Assembly (NCBI RefSeq): GCF_029784135.1
Contig: NC_073746.1
Span: 178,071,788-178,135,787, forward strand
Direction: 5' to 3'
Length of the DNA stretch: 64,000 nt
From: Toxorhynchites rutilus septentrionalis
Taxonomy: Eukaryota > Arthropoda > Insecta > Diptera > Culicidae
Both the position numbers and the translations under genes were made by a program. Shown one piece after another: positions 22,408 to 31,818 of the stretch. The notes beneath the pieces are model-generated. The model was given only the letters and a program-made list of their open reading frames with translations, had not been told where the DNA came from and ran no database searches. Within the stretch, counting starts at the first letter, position 1; each line of letters opens with the position of its first letter.

Positions 22408-23280
22408 TTGTCCTTATATCCTTATATTCTCCTTTTCCTTTTCCTTCGCGAGAAATCAAATCCCTTCTTACTAACAATAGAATAAGGTGAAATGTAAATA
22501 CATGTTAGATATAAGATAGGCTTAAGAATTGAGTATGATGAATGTGAGTGCGAATGTGAGTGTGAACATTGTCAACATATCCTTATATCCCATCCTTTTC
22601 CTGAAACAAAATGTCACCCTTCTAAACTCGAGCAAGCCGCGAGTAATCGGTTCTCTACCTCATTAACATTAGAATTAATAAAAAATGTTTATGTATACTT
22701 GTAGCTATACAGATAGGAGTTTGGCTCCTTTAAACTTATGTAACTGAGCCTGTAAAAATAAACGATTTAATAAAAAAAAAAAAGTGGAAGGTTGAATTAC
22801 AAAAGCCATCACCAGTAATCATCTCCACTACATTTACCTCCAAAGCGCAAGTGTGGCAAAATGAAGTGCTAGCCATTGTTTATATTTCACGGGACGATAG
22901 CTTTTTTGATCTCAAATAATTCGGTATCCGAGGCAGTTGAACTCGAGGTGATTCCGATGCAGCGATGGTTTGTTGATTCGTTGACACCAAAATCGTTGTA
23001 CAGGATAGTTAAAAACAGTAAAAAAAAACTTAGTTTTTATACACTTACCGACTAACAAAATAGCAAAACTTGTATAAAACTCCGAATGGAAACAAACTTT
23101 GTTTGAAATCGTTTTTCGCTGCTATTATTTTGAACAACGCGAAACGGACTCAGCCGGAAGTGTCAAATGAAATATACACTGAACGAAATTGTATTGCTAT
23201 GACCAATATGGGTCTTGAACGGGTGATGACATCTTTATATATTCATATGATTAGTTGATAACATCAATCATCCATACATA

Positions 23281-24576
23281 AAGGGTGTGTCACGTCAAAT
23301 TGCATCACGGAAAAAACGCTGTAGAAATTCGCCCAGTAGACCGATCCTTTTGAAAATTTTAGACAGTAAAATAAAAACTATTAAACAACTTTTGGCATTT
23401 TCCATTTTTCATACTTCGAGCCCAAGCCCGTATGCTCGTACCTTCCTCTTTACCCCGTCCATAAGGTTCTGTACAACGTCAGGTTGAAGTTTTTTTTGAA
23501 CAGAAATCCATTTTCTCTTGAAGTCCGCCTCCGATTTGACAACTTTTGGGTTCTTCCGGAGGGCCTGCTTCATAATCGCCCAATATTTCTCTATTGGGTG
23601 AAGCTCCGGCGCGTTGGGCGGGTTCATTTCCTTTGACACGAAGGTGACCCCGTTGGCTTCGTACCACTCCAACACGTCCTTTGAATAGTGGCACGAAGCG
23701 AGATCCGGCCAGAAAATGGTCGGGCCCTCGTGCTGCTTCAATAGTGGTAGTAAGCGCTTCTGTAGGCACTCCTTAAGGTAAACCTGCCCGTTTACCGTGC
23801 CGGTCATCACGAAGGGGGCGCTCCGCTTTCCGCAAGAGCAGATCGCTTGCCACATCATGTACTTTTTGGCAAACTTGGATAGTTTCTGCTTGCGAATCTC
23901 CTCCGGAACGCTGAATTTGTCCTCTGCGGAGAAGAACAACAGGCCCGGCAGCTGACGAAAGTCCGCTTTGACGTAGTTTTCGTCGTCCATTACCAGGCAA
24001 TGCGGCTTCGTCAGCATTTCGGTGTACAACTTCCGGGCTCGCGTCTTCCCCACCATGTTTTGCCTTTCGTCGCGGTTAGGAGCCTTCTGAACCTTGTATG
24101 TACGCAGGCCCTCCCGCTGCTTGGTCCGCTGGACGAATGAACTTGACAAATTCAGCTTATTGGCGACATCCCGGACCGAACTTCTCGGATCACGTCTAAA
24201 CTGCTTAACTACGCGCTTGTGATCTTTTTCACTGACGGAGCATCCATTTTTGCCGTTCTTCACCTTCCGGTCGATGGTTAGGTTCTCGAATATCGTTTTA
24301 GTACTCTGCTGACCGTGGATTGGACGATTCCCAGCATCTTAGCGATGTCCCGATGTGACAACTCCGGATTCTCGAAATGAGTGTACAGGATTAATTCACG
24401 ACGCTCTTTTTCGTTCGACGACATTTTTCCAAATTTACGAAAAATTGACAGTGAAGCATGGCCAACGTGATCTATACACTCTTATCTGATTATAAGCGAA
24501 AGCTGAAGATATAATTCCTAAAAAATAAATTTCTACAGCGTTTTTTCCGTGATGCAATTTGATGTGACACACCCTT
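23281..24576 (-). mobile_element. DD37E element, copy 3
   Basis: Same family and length as 11965-13260, with long inverted termini (AAGGGTGTGTCACGTCAAAT and inverse). TA follows on the right (24577-24578); on the left one base of the TA/terminus junction is ambiguous (CATAAGGG). It is inserted between the two direct repeats of the outer Tc1 right arm. Confidence 0.92.
23409..24424 (-). pseudogene. DD37E transposase, 5' frameshift
   Basis: Starts at ATG 24424 (MSSNEKERRELIL). A one-base deletion at about 24290 (TCGAATATC instead of TCGAAGTATC in the sister copy) breaks the frame after about 45 codons. From 24263 the frame is open to the normal stop at 23409 and covers the second HTH, CLVMDDENYVKADF, FWPDLASCHYS and HPIEKYWA. 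The C-terminus that is shifted in the sister is in frame here. Thr to Asn in the DDEN motif and Arg to His before PIEK are substitutions next to catalytic residues. Confidence 0.9.
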
Positions 24577-24628
24577 TAATAATATAGAAATAGCATTAGG
24601 CGCTGCTATTATTTTGAACACAACTGTA

Positions 24629-26481
24629 TGTCATCGTCGTTTTGCATGAACGTTGAAAAGGTAATGCTTATCAACAGAAGAGCATCCACTGATAAGCAAC
24701 GATATCACCAGGAACTCATGTACATAAATCCCACATTGTTTGTTTTTCGGTCAGTTCTTATGGTGTTTGAGCGGATAAAGGAAAAAGAAACGGAACAACC
24801 TGACAGTCCTATGCTTTCCTACTCGCACAGTGCGGCTAACGTTTTTCCATTTCCATTCTTTGGACTACGGCTTAATCCTCTCGTCGGCAATGCTTTTCCA
24901 CATCAGGAAGATGGTTTCGCAACGTTTTATTTCGATGGCATGCAAGCACCATCACGATATGTGCGGAAATGTGCACTTTCAGAATCCGACCGAGGATGAC
25001 ACACTAGACCTGTGGAACTGGGACTAGCCATGCATACGAATTCGTTCCATGCCATTTGAAGCTTAAAAAAATCATTTCTGGCAAAAAAGAAAGCACAGTA
25101 ACGTAGTTTTATAACATTTTCGTTTCTAATGCGCAAAGTAATTTGAATATGGATTCTTTTCTAACATCAAACTGCATCTTCGCAGCCTTTTTATAGTAAT
25201 AAAGAAATATAACCAGATGGAACAAGTCTTTCTAATGATGATTTGTATTTCATGTGAGGTATCAGGAAGCAAAATTCGAATATTCTCAAGGCGAAAAAAA
25301 CGAGAACGAAAACGAATGATGACGATTTTGGTTCACTGCATTTTAATGAACTCGAAAGACAGCAATTTGTGCCATTGCACATTCCATCGGAATTCGATTC
25401 TAGTTCACTCAAATAAATAAAAAGCTCGATGTTCGCAAAATACACTAATAAAATACATTGTGTTTTCTCTAGTTGGATGTCTCCTATTAAAATAAGACAG
25501 ATCCCATAAAACGATTTCGGATACTACATCAACAACATTCTATTCTAGCGAGAGTAATAAAACTGTGAACTTAAATTGGGATCACTTCTTGGTGCAGAAT
25601 TCATGTTCCGTAACGAACTCATTCGAAGACGGCGATTGGCGTTCTGTTGGGACTGAGTCGTCAATCGTGACCGTTTGTCTTTGTTCCCCCAGAGAAATTA
25701 CAATTTTAGTTAGACGGAGTTATTTTATTTCACTTTTATTTGTGTTCGCTGCGAGTCTTGACTTGATAATTTGGAATTCCTTCATGCGAATTAAATGGCT
25801 CGAAACGTGTCTTCTGTGCCATTTGAGAGTTAAATGGTTTCCATAATTCTAAGCATAAACGATTTAGACATTATTCGCAAAAAATGTTACTTTGAGAATG
25901 ATAAAAAATCCAAAACCAAACCAAAGAATGATAAAAAATCCAAATGTGGCGATTCATGGCTGATTGAAATGATCACCAATATGCACGAGTTCGTAAACGA
26001 ATGTTAAATCAATTAATCCTTAGATATGTTAAAAGTTATGTTAAAAAATACTTTACACTGGCAGCATTGGCAAAGTGCACATTCAGTTTCTGGATATACA
26101 GAACAATATAATCTAAATTTTCAGTGAAAGAAAAATACATTCAACCGAGATTTTTGAGGATACCGAAATCATACACAATATTGATGATGAAAATGATATT
26201 ATTCAACAGAAACCTTAAAATGTTTAATTCTTTGTGGTCGTTTGTCTGCTCTCAGCCACCACAAGAAACCATGCTAATTTTACTCAACCAAGTATCAGTT
26301 TATGCTTTTCCTAAACGTAGCTTGATGTCTAGTGAGCCTGTTCACGAATCAATACGGTGCTCCTATGAGTAATAGATAACGGTACTCAGTATCGAATAAA
26401 GTAGTCATCCACACAATACAACGCACAGTGCGTTGAATGCGTAGGAATTTGGGACAAAAAACATAACTGCAGAATTTAGCC
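24629..26481. other. No gene recognised
   Basis: AT-rich DNA. The longest frame (24628-24999 plus, 123 aa) resembles no family I know and has no supporting signals. AGAATGATAAAAAATCCAAA occurs twice in tandem (25898 and 25925). No terminal repeats found. Confidence 0.55.
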
Positions 26482-26484
26482 ATT

Positions 26485-28201
26485 AGGTCGTATGAATAAA
26501 AATAAAATTCAGCTTTTCTTTACTTGAATCACGCATTCGAGTAGTGACATTAAGTATTTACTACGTTTGGTATGAATAAAACTGGCAACTGAGTATGAAC
26601 TTTTCGAAAGTGGAAGTTTACTTGATTTCGTATGAATAAAACAGCATTTATCAAGTATTTACTTTGTCATTATCAAGTATGCTCATGAGCGTACTTTGCT
26701 TCTGAAAACTCTTTTGTTTATCTTACGCGATAAATATTTAGTGCTGCTATATAACATTTAAACAAGTGAAAAATGTATTATGATGCGCCAAATATTCCTT
26801 TTCCGCTAGTTTGTGACAACGGTCCTTCATTTGAGAAAAATCGGGCTCTTTATTAATTTAACAATAATTTAAAAAATATATACAAAAAAATATATACACT
26901 TTCAGATGACCATGTTCTCTTTGAGTTTTTTGATTTTCAGGACAGCAATTTCCTTTTTCAGAACCAACAGCTCCATTTCTTTTTGGTGTCGCTCTTCTTG
27001 GTTTGCTTTCAATACATCCGTATAATCTTGTTGCTTTTTCAGGAACTTAGGTTGCTCCTCACACACTGTTTGTTGTGTTCTGCCACGTGTCTGGAATAAG
27101 AAAAAAAGAATTAAAAAACTATAAAAGTTATTTGAAGAACAATTTTAGGAGAGAAATGGGAATAAAAATACCATTTTAATCACTGAGAGCGCATGAAAAG
27201 CAAAAGTAGAATTAAAATAAAACACATACCGATTTTTGATTTGTTTTTAGTGTTTGACACGCTTGACTCGGCGCCAGAAACTCGTTCTGCAAGCTGATGT
27301 AATCGTAATCATCAGAAGAATCATGCTCCTCCTTCGGTGGATCCTTCCCCATTGCAATATTTTTGCCAGACCATCTGTAAAAATTATGATAAATGATAAC
27401 ATTTCATAAGTTTCAATATAATTGAAATAATTGAATAATTTTTAACTTACACGGAACGCTGATGATGCTGGGATTGTCAACACCCCCCAGCAGTCCATAA
27501 AACTTTTCTTGCGGTTGGTTGAGCACAATTTTAACGTTCTCTGTTTTTTTTTTTTGATATCCGTTTTTTCTTTAACAGCGGTCTTCATGTTATTGATTTT
27601 CTTCAATATTTGGTCGCCAGAGAACTCCAATCCACATCGGATGAGCAACTGGTGTCGCATCGCCGCCAACGCTGTTTTTTTCTTCTCCCGCACAGGTGGT
27701 GTTTGCGATTTGGAAAGTAAAATTTTTCCTACTCTCTCCAGTACATCCACAAACACAGCATCCATTTGTTCCTGATTAGATTGATTCTTCCTCTTTCTTC
27801 CGCTACCGCTGCTGATTGATTTTTCGACAGATCCTTCGACTGTAAATTTATGTTTGGAAACTAGTATTTTTAAGTAACAATTAAAAAACTCAACTTACCA
27901 TCATCTACCAGAACAATCTCTTCGAGTACCTCGATGTTTTCGTGGCCAAAAATCATTGTTATCGATTTTTTTTTTCAATGAAAGGATTACAACACGGGCG
28001 AGAAAAGTGACGTTTTGAAACCAAACAAAAACAATCAGTTGACAGATGTTAAGTAAGAACTCTGTTCGAATTCGAACATACGTTAAAATGAAATTAGTAA
28101 AGTAAACTTTTAATCATACGGATTCAAGTAAATACTAGGAAAGTTTACTTTACTTGGAAACGGGCGGAATAAGTAAATACTTTTTTTTATTCATACGGCC
28201 T
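26485..28201 (-). mobile_element. Harbinger-like TIR element carrying a Myb/SANT-type gene
   Basis: The termini AGGTCGTATGAATAAAAATA (26485) and the inverse of AGGCCGTATGAATAAAAAAA (ends 28201) are flanked by ATT on both sides (26482-26484, 28202-28204). The motif CGTATGAATAAAA recurs subterminally at about 26571 and 26628. A 3-bp target site plus an internal Myb/SANT-like gene is typical of PIF/Harbinger, but no Harbinger nuclease is present here. Confidence 0.72.
26902..27956 (-). CDS. Spliced Myb/SANT-like DNA-binding protein gene (four exons, possible frameshift)
   Basis: Proposed exons: 27956-27899 (MIFGHENIEVLEEIVLVDD), 27839-27451, 27374-27230 and 27090-26902. All introns have GT-AG ends: GTAAGT donors after exons 1 and 2, GTATGT after exon 3, and CAG acceptors. 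Exons 1-2 and 3-4 join in phase. Exon 2 holds a three-helix Myb/SANT-like module (VREKKKTALAAMRHQLLI, then QILKKINNMKTAVKEKTDIK) like the accessory DNA-binding proteins of insect Harbinger elements. Exon 4 is a coiled coil rich in Glu/Lys/Leu (KEMELLVLKKEIAVLKIKKL). The exon 2-3 junction is out of phase; a one-base difference in the C-run at 27483-27488 together with a donor two bases upstream would repair it, so this may be a pseudogene. No expression evidence is available. Confidence 0.6.
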
Positions 28202-28642
28202 ATTGTAACACTTTGATGTGATGGAAAAGATTGTTCATAACTATCAGAACTACTGTTTGCATAAATGTCTCATGTTATTTGAATAATCACATAAGTGTGT
28301 CAAGCGACAAAATATTTTTTATATGAAGACATCACATTAAAATACATTTTTAAGTTTATACATATACAGCGCGGACTCGATTATACAGTGATAGACATTC
28401 ATTTAGCCGCAACCTATTTTTCCTCAATATTTTTAAAAATAAGTCAATTCTGTGTACAGTTTTGCTCATAAAAGACAATTATTGTTTATTTTCATCGAAT
28501 TCATTCTAAAAAAAAGTATAAATTTACTTTTTGTTTTCTAAGTAATTTAAATATCTGGAATCAGGGAGGACATTCCTTTAGCCGCATCCTAAAATTTCAA
28601 TAAAAGAACATTTGTGCGGCAAATTTCGAGTCCAATCGGTAG

Positions 28643-30633
28643 CTAATATTTAATATGTTCACCTCCATTTCGGATCACTTTGAAAACTCGATTTGGCATC
28701 GAGTCAGACAGCTTTTGAAGTGTTGCCATATTGATTATAGCCCAACATTCCTGAATAACTGCATTGAGAGTGGAAATGTTGTCAAATTGTCATCCGCTTG
28801 CATAGACCATCTCGGCCAAGATTCTCCATATGTTCTCTATGAGATTGGAATCGACTGCCAGCAGGTCATTCAAGAAGCGGAATGTCCTTCTCGGCAAACC
28901 AAGCCTTCGATTGCTTGGAAACGTGGATCTATACATAATCCTGCTGAAAAAACGACATCCTCGGTATCGTTATTCTCATTATGACCAATCAAAACGTCGT
29001 CCAGTAATTGAAGATACTTTTCGGATTTCATTCGGGTGAAAATGAAACAAATGAGAAGCTTGCTGTGATAGGAAAGGGCCCCCACACTATTAAACTTCCG
29101 CCCCCAAAGTTTCGCTTCGATCTCACGACATGCCGTTGACTTAAATTGTACCAATAGCAAATGTAACAGTCCGGATCATCCAAATTGAAATTTTTTCGCC
29201 GAAAAATAGAACATTTCTCCATTCTAGTTTCCATTCCATGTATTGCCGGGCAAAAATTAGATGGTTCTGTTTATGGGTGGCGGTCAGTTTCGGCTTCCCT
29301 TGAGGTTTCTTCCACATGATGTTTGGTGACTCATTCAAGATGCGCGTAATATGCCTCTTCGTTACTGGAACAACCGATTCTGCTTTAATGTATGAGCAGG
29401 ACATCGTTTCCTGGTTGCTTCGTGTCTTATTCGACCTATAAGACGCAAAGTAACTTTGGTGTTCCCATTTGTTGGTCGTTATATCCCATATTTCTGGCAC
29501 TATTTAAAGAAATTTCGTAACACTCTCTACGATAGACTACGACACTCTACGAAAAATGTAACGATTTATTAAGAACTTTCAAACACATATTACTCAAAAT
29601 GGTTATTGCGACATATGTTGTGTTATATATCATTAGACAGGAAATTTATCCAGAATAATTTTTGCTTGAAACATAAACAGTGAATATAGTAAAAAAGCTA
29701 ACAATTTGACCATTTAATTGGGTATGTTTTCTTTCGATTGCACTATCCACTCGCTTCCTCCCCGACGCAACGAGCAATCTGTTTGCCTAAATTCGGGCGT
29801 TAACTCATAATGTGAGTTGATGCGTAAAATGAATTATTCTCCATTTACCGATAACAGACATTAACTTCATATTATATTGTATGTTGTCCAATCAATTTGT
29901 GCTCAATTCATGTTTTTATCGTGTAGATCTCACTACTAAGAATTTGTGTTATTGTGGTCAGGATGTCATAATGTCGAGTATGTTGTTTGGTTATGTGAAA
30001 ATGCAAAAAATTAATTTAAATGGCTGCTGATTAAGTAGGTCGAAAGGGTATACCCACGTAAATCAGATTATGATAGCTTGAGTAGTCGCGATCTTACAGG
30101 GCTATAAAGTTATTACAATGTTCCGGACAACGTGGCAACGAAGGAGATAATGCTATTTTTATCTATAATATATTTTTGTAGTCATAGATTGATTTGACTC
30201 TGGCTTATATTTATGTAGATCTTAACTATTTAAACTTTTGTTTAAAAATGATACATGATGACTCTTTGTCTTCTTCTGCATGATTGAATAAACAGAAGAA
30301 AAGGGTAGTAATGGCTTTAATGGTATTTTTGTGTACATTTTTGAACAGAATGTGGTACCGAATTCTACCACGTTATCTCATCTAACCCATTTAAAGGATA
30401 CAAGTACATACAGGAAACGGTTTTTCCAGGGCATCCATTTGATGTATCAAAAGAGAAAAAAAAATCAGATTTTGAACAATGGAAAACTTAATTTAAATGC
30501 AATTACTACACACAATCACAGTCCTATGCCAAGATCCCGTCCGTGCCCCTAGGCTCAGACCCATTAACTTTTGTTCACTGAATATCTTTATTATTTTCCG
30601 CCCCTCTTCCGTCAATAGAATACCTTTCGCCAT
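28643..30633 (-). pseudogene. Tc1 (DD34E-type) transposase pseudogene
   Basis: The N-terminal HTH is at 30633-30493 (MAKGILLTEEGRKIIKIFSE). About 1 kb of foreign or decayed sequence (about 29505-30480) separates it from the second HTH (VPVTKRHITRILNESPN, about 29380) and the core: NVLFFGEK/FNLDDPDCY at 29200, then GGGSLIVWGPF, MKSEKYLQLLDDVLIGHNEN and VVFQQD-like remains at about 28960. The end is recognisable as SMPNRVFKVIRNGGEHIKY with a stop at 28643. Many frameshifts and stops make it non-functional. Confidence 0.8.
29925..30010 (+). repeat. Small diverged I-element fragment
   Basis: About 75 bases align at roughly 70% with I-element 22186-22255, the CACG-zinc-motif region of ORF2 (compare GTTGTTTGGT in both). 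It is part of the anonymous insert within the Tc1 pseudogene. The match is short and the boundaries are not clear. Confidence 0.4.
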
Positions 30634-31818
30634 TCCGTTAAATTCTACGTAAATCACTAATCTGACCAACTTCTTACGTTGCACATCTAATATTTATCTT
30701 GTAAATTGAACATTCCCAATTTTTTTTTTTCAAAAAACACAGATAACGGCTTGGTGATTATGCGAAAACTCGATTTTTATGCCCTGCGGCTAAACGCATG
30801 TCTCGGGAAAAAACGACGTTTGAATGTGACGCACGTTCTTTCAATAAAAGTGACTTAAATATACTATCACTACAGCAAATAAGTATCCCGATAAAAAGAA
30901 CATTCGAAGTTGTTTTGTAAGTGTTTCAAGTTTTTTTTTCAAGTGCGGCTAAACGAATGTCTATCACTGTATACAGTCTCCAATTTCTTTTCACTGTATA
31001 TATTCGAATCCTGTTTATAATCTAGTCAAAAAAAATTTTCTATTCGTTTTTTATGTATATATCTTTCCTTCATTGAAAATAAAAGAAGAATTTAATTTTT
31101 GATTCATACTCTTAATGTCAGGAAAAAACTTTCTCAAATGAAAAAAATATGTTTTTCCAGAATCTCCCGGGGTGATAGATGATCATATTTGAGGAAAAAA
31201 ATCCTTCTACGCATATGTTCGAATTTCAACAATGACAGAGTTGTAGAACTTTTGTTTTTGTTTTGGACTCTGTTGTCTCTAACTGGCTCTACACTAAAAA
31301 TTACGCTACATAAGTCAATTCTGTTGCTTTCATTTGACAGATGAGCAAATTTAGTACAGGATATAGTAGAAAAACATCTAAGATAGTGGGTTTAAATAAC
31401 ATTTTGGAAGTAACAAATTTAAAGGCTAGTAATTTTTAATGTGTAATTATTAATTTTATTCCGAGAAAAATAATATTAAACTTAATTGTTTCTACCAATC
31501 AAATTAAAGCTTTCAAATCTCTCCACAATTTGTTCTTTGACATCCAACTTCTATCTTTGTTAATTTCGCTGCAATATCGATATAAACAATTCCTGGTGAA
31601 AATTTAAGCAAAATCTTCAAAAATCGCGATTTTTACCCCCCTGGATTTAATTTTATAGGCACCTAAATTTCACCTTAACGTTAAAAGGTTTAATTTTTTT
31701 CTTGAAATAAGTAATAATTGAACTACAAATAATATGTAACTGTATATAATGGAGTCCAAAATTGTATACAATCGAATCATATATAATCGAGTCTGTATAT
31801 AATCGAGTCCGACCTGTA

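Larger units (their letters stand above)
16755..22781 (+). mobile_element. Full-length I-clade non-LTR retrotransposon
   Basis: About 6.0 kb, with 5' UTR (16755-17157), ORF1 (17158-18474), ORF2 (18722-22407, one frameshift) and a 3' UTR ending in AATAAACGATTTAATAAAAA at 22781. AAGTGGAAGGTTG (13 bp) flanks it: 16742-16754 and 22782-22794. The duplication and the restored ORF1 of the host LINE fix both boundaries to the base. I-clade placement rests on the ORF order, the CCHC ORF1 and the RNase H domain; it resembles elements called MosquI in mosquitoes, but that name is an inference. Confidence 0.92.
13490..22876 (-). pseudogene. CR1 ORF1 with PHD-like zinc finger, split by three insertions
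   Basis: ORF1 of LINEs is a nucleic-acid-binding protein of the retrotransposition complex. Coding starts at the ATG at 22876 (MASTSFCHTCALEV, then DGFCNSTFH), is broken by the I element at 22782, and resumes at 16754 as TFHLKCVKLP through WLCNACTKMM. Together these form a C-x2-C, C, F-H-x2-C, W-x-C-x2-C pattern typical of PHD fingers, as described for CR1 ORF1s. A coiled-coil-like stretch follows (AIEASYDDHNKALTELRTEI), then an RRM-like end (LFWLYLSGFDPKATEDNIRE). The hAT insert at 14240-16226 interrupts NETVDV/RKLVPKGKNLDELTFVSF, which reads through perfectly once it is removed with one 8-bp duplication. The SINE at 13560 splits the last about 30 codons; the stop is at 13490. Confidence 0.88.
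6156..22995 (-). mobile_element. CR1-clade LINE no. 1 (minus strand), split by six nested insertions
   Basis: The LINE 3' end is a TAAA-type simple tail next to 6156. Its 5' UTR ends at the ORF1 ATG at 22876, and the 5' terminus is near 22995. A 7-base duplication, TTGTACA (6149-6155 and 22996-23002), flanks it inside the Tc1. Six inserts lie within: 7949-10320, 10491-11905, 11965-13260, 13560-14118, 14240-16226 and 16755-22781. Without them the LINE is about 4 kb, shortened by an internal deletion between the endonuclease and reverse transcriptase near 7500. CR1 clade is inferred from the YYQNVRGLRTK start of the endonuclease, the PHD-like ORF1 and the non-poly(A) tail. Confidence 0.85.
5414..24626 (-). 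mobile_element. Outer Tc1-type element (IR/DR), split by a nested LINE and a DD37E element
   Basis: The left terminus at 5414 reads CAGTTGTGTTCAAAATAA and the inverse ends at 24626; TA flanks both (5412-5413, 24627-24628). Each arm carries a second inner copy of the terminal motif about 190 bases in: about 5603 on the left, about 23119 on the right. This is the IR/DR layout of Tc1 elements such as Tc3 and Minos. On the right the two direct repeats are pushed apart by the DD37E copy at 23281-24576; subtracting it restores a spacing close to the left arm. Only the segments 5414-6155, 22996-23280 and 24577-24626 belong to the Tc1 itself. Confidence 0.85.
22996..24626. repeat. Right arm of the outer Tc1 (IR/DR), interrupted by DD37E copy 3
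   Basis: The inner direct repeat GCTGCTATTATTTTGAAC lies at about 23118-23136. The outer copy GCTGCTATTATTTTGAACAC runs from 24603 to the terminus CAACTG at 24626. Between them, once the DD37E element is removed, about 190 bases remain, matching the left arm spacing of 5414 to about 5603. Sequence 22996-23118 is the Tc1 segment upstream of its transposase. Confidence 0.8.
28386..30969 (-). mobile_element. Tc1-type IR/DR element inside X2
   Basis: Termini CAGTGATAGACATTCATTTA (28386) and the inverse ending 30969, flanked by TA (28384-28385 and 30970-30971). A second internal motif (TTTAGCCGCA) sits at about 28575 and its inverse (TGCGGCTAAACG) at about 30790, giving an IR/DR layout. Removing it rebuilds the X terminus GACTCGATTATATACAGTCT exactly as in X1. 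Confidence 0.87.
28367..31816. mobile_element. TA-flanked TIR repeat X2, split by a Tc1 element
   Basis: Termini CAGCGCGGACTCGATTATA (28367) and the inverse of CAGGTCGGACTCGATTATAT (ends 31816), flanked by TA (28365-28366, 31817-31818). It is homologous throughout to X1 at 55241-56030. The X sequence is 28367-28385 plus 30972-31816; the middle is a Tc1 inserted at TA. X carries no coding capacity and looks like a large MITE of the Tc1/mariner type. Confidence 0.85.

Noticed and set aside
24628..24999. 123-aa plus-strand host gene
   Set aside because: No homology I recognise, no splice or promoter context, and it begins at the Tc1 terminus.
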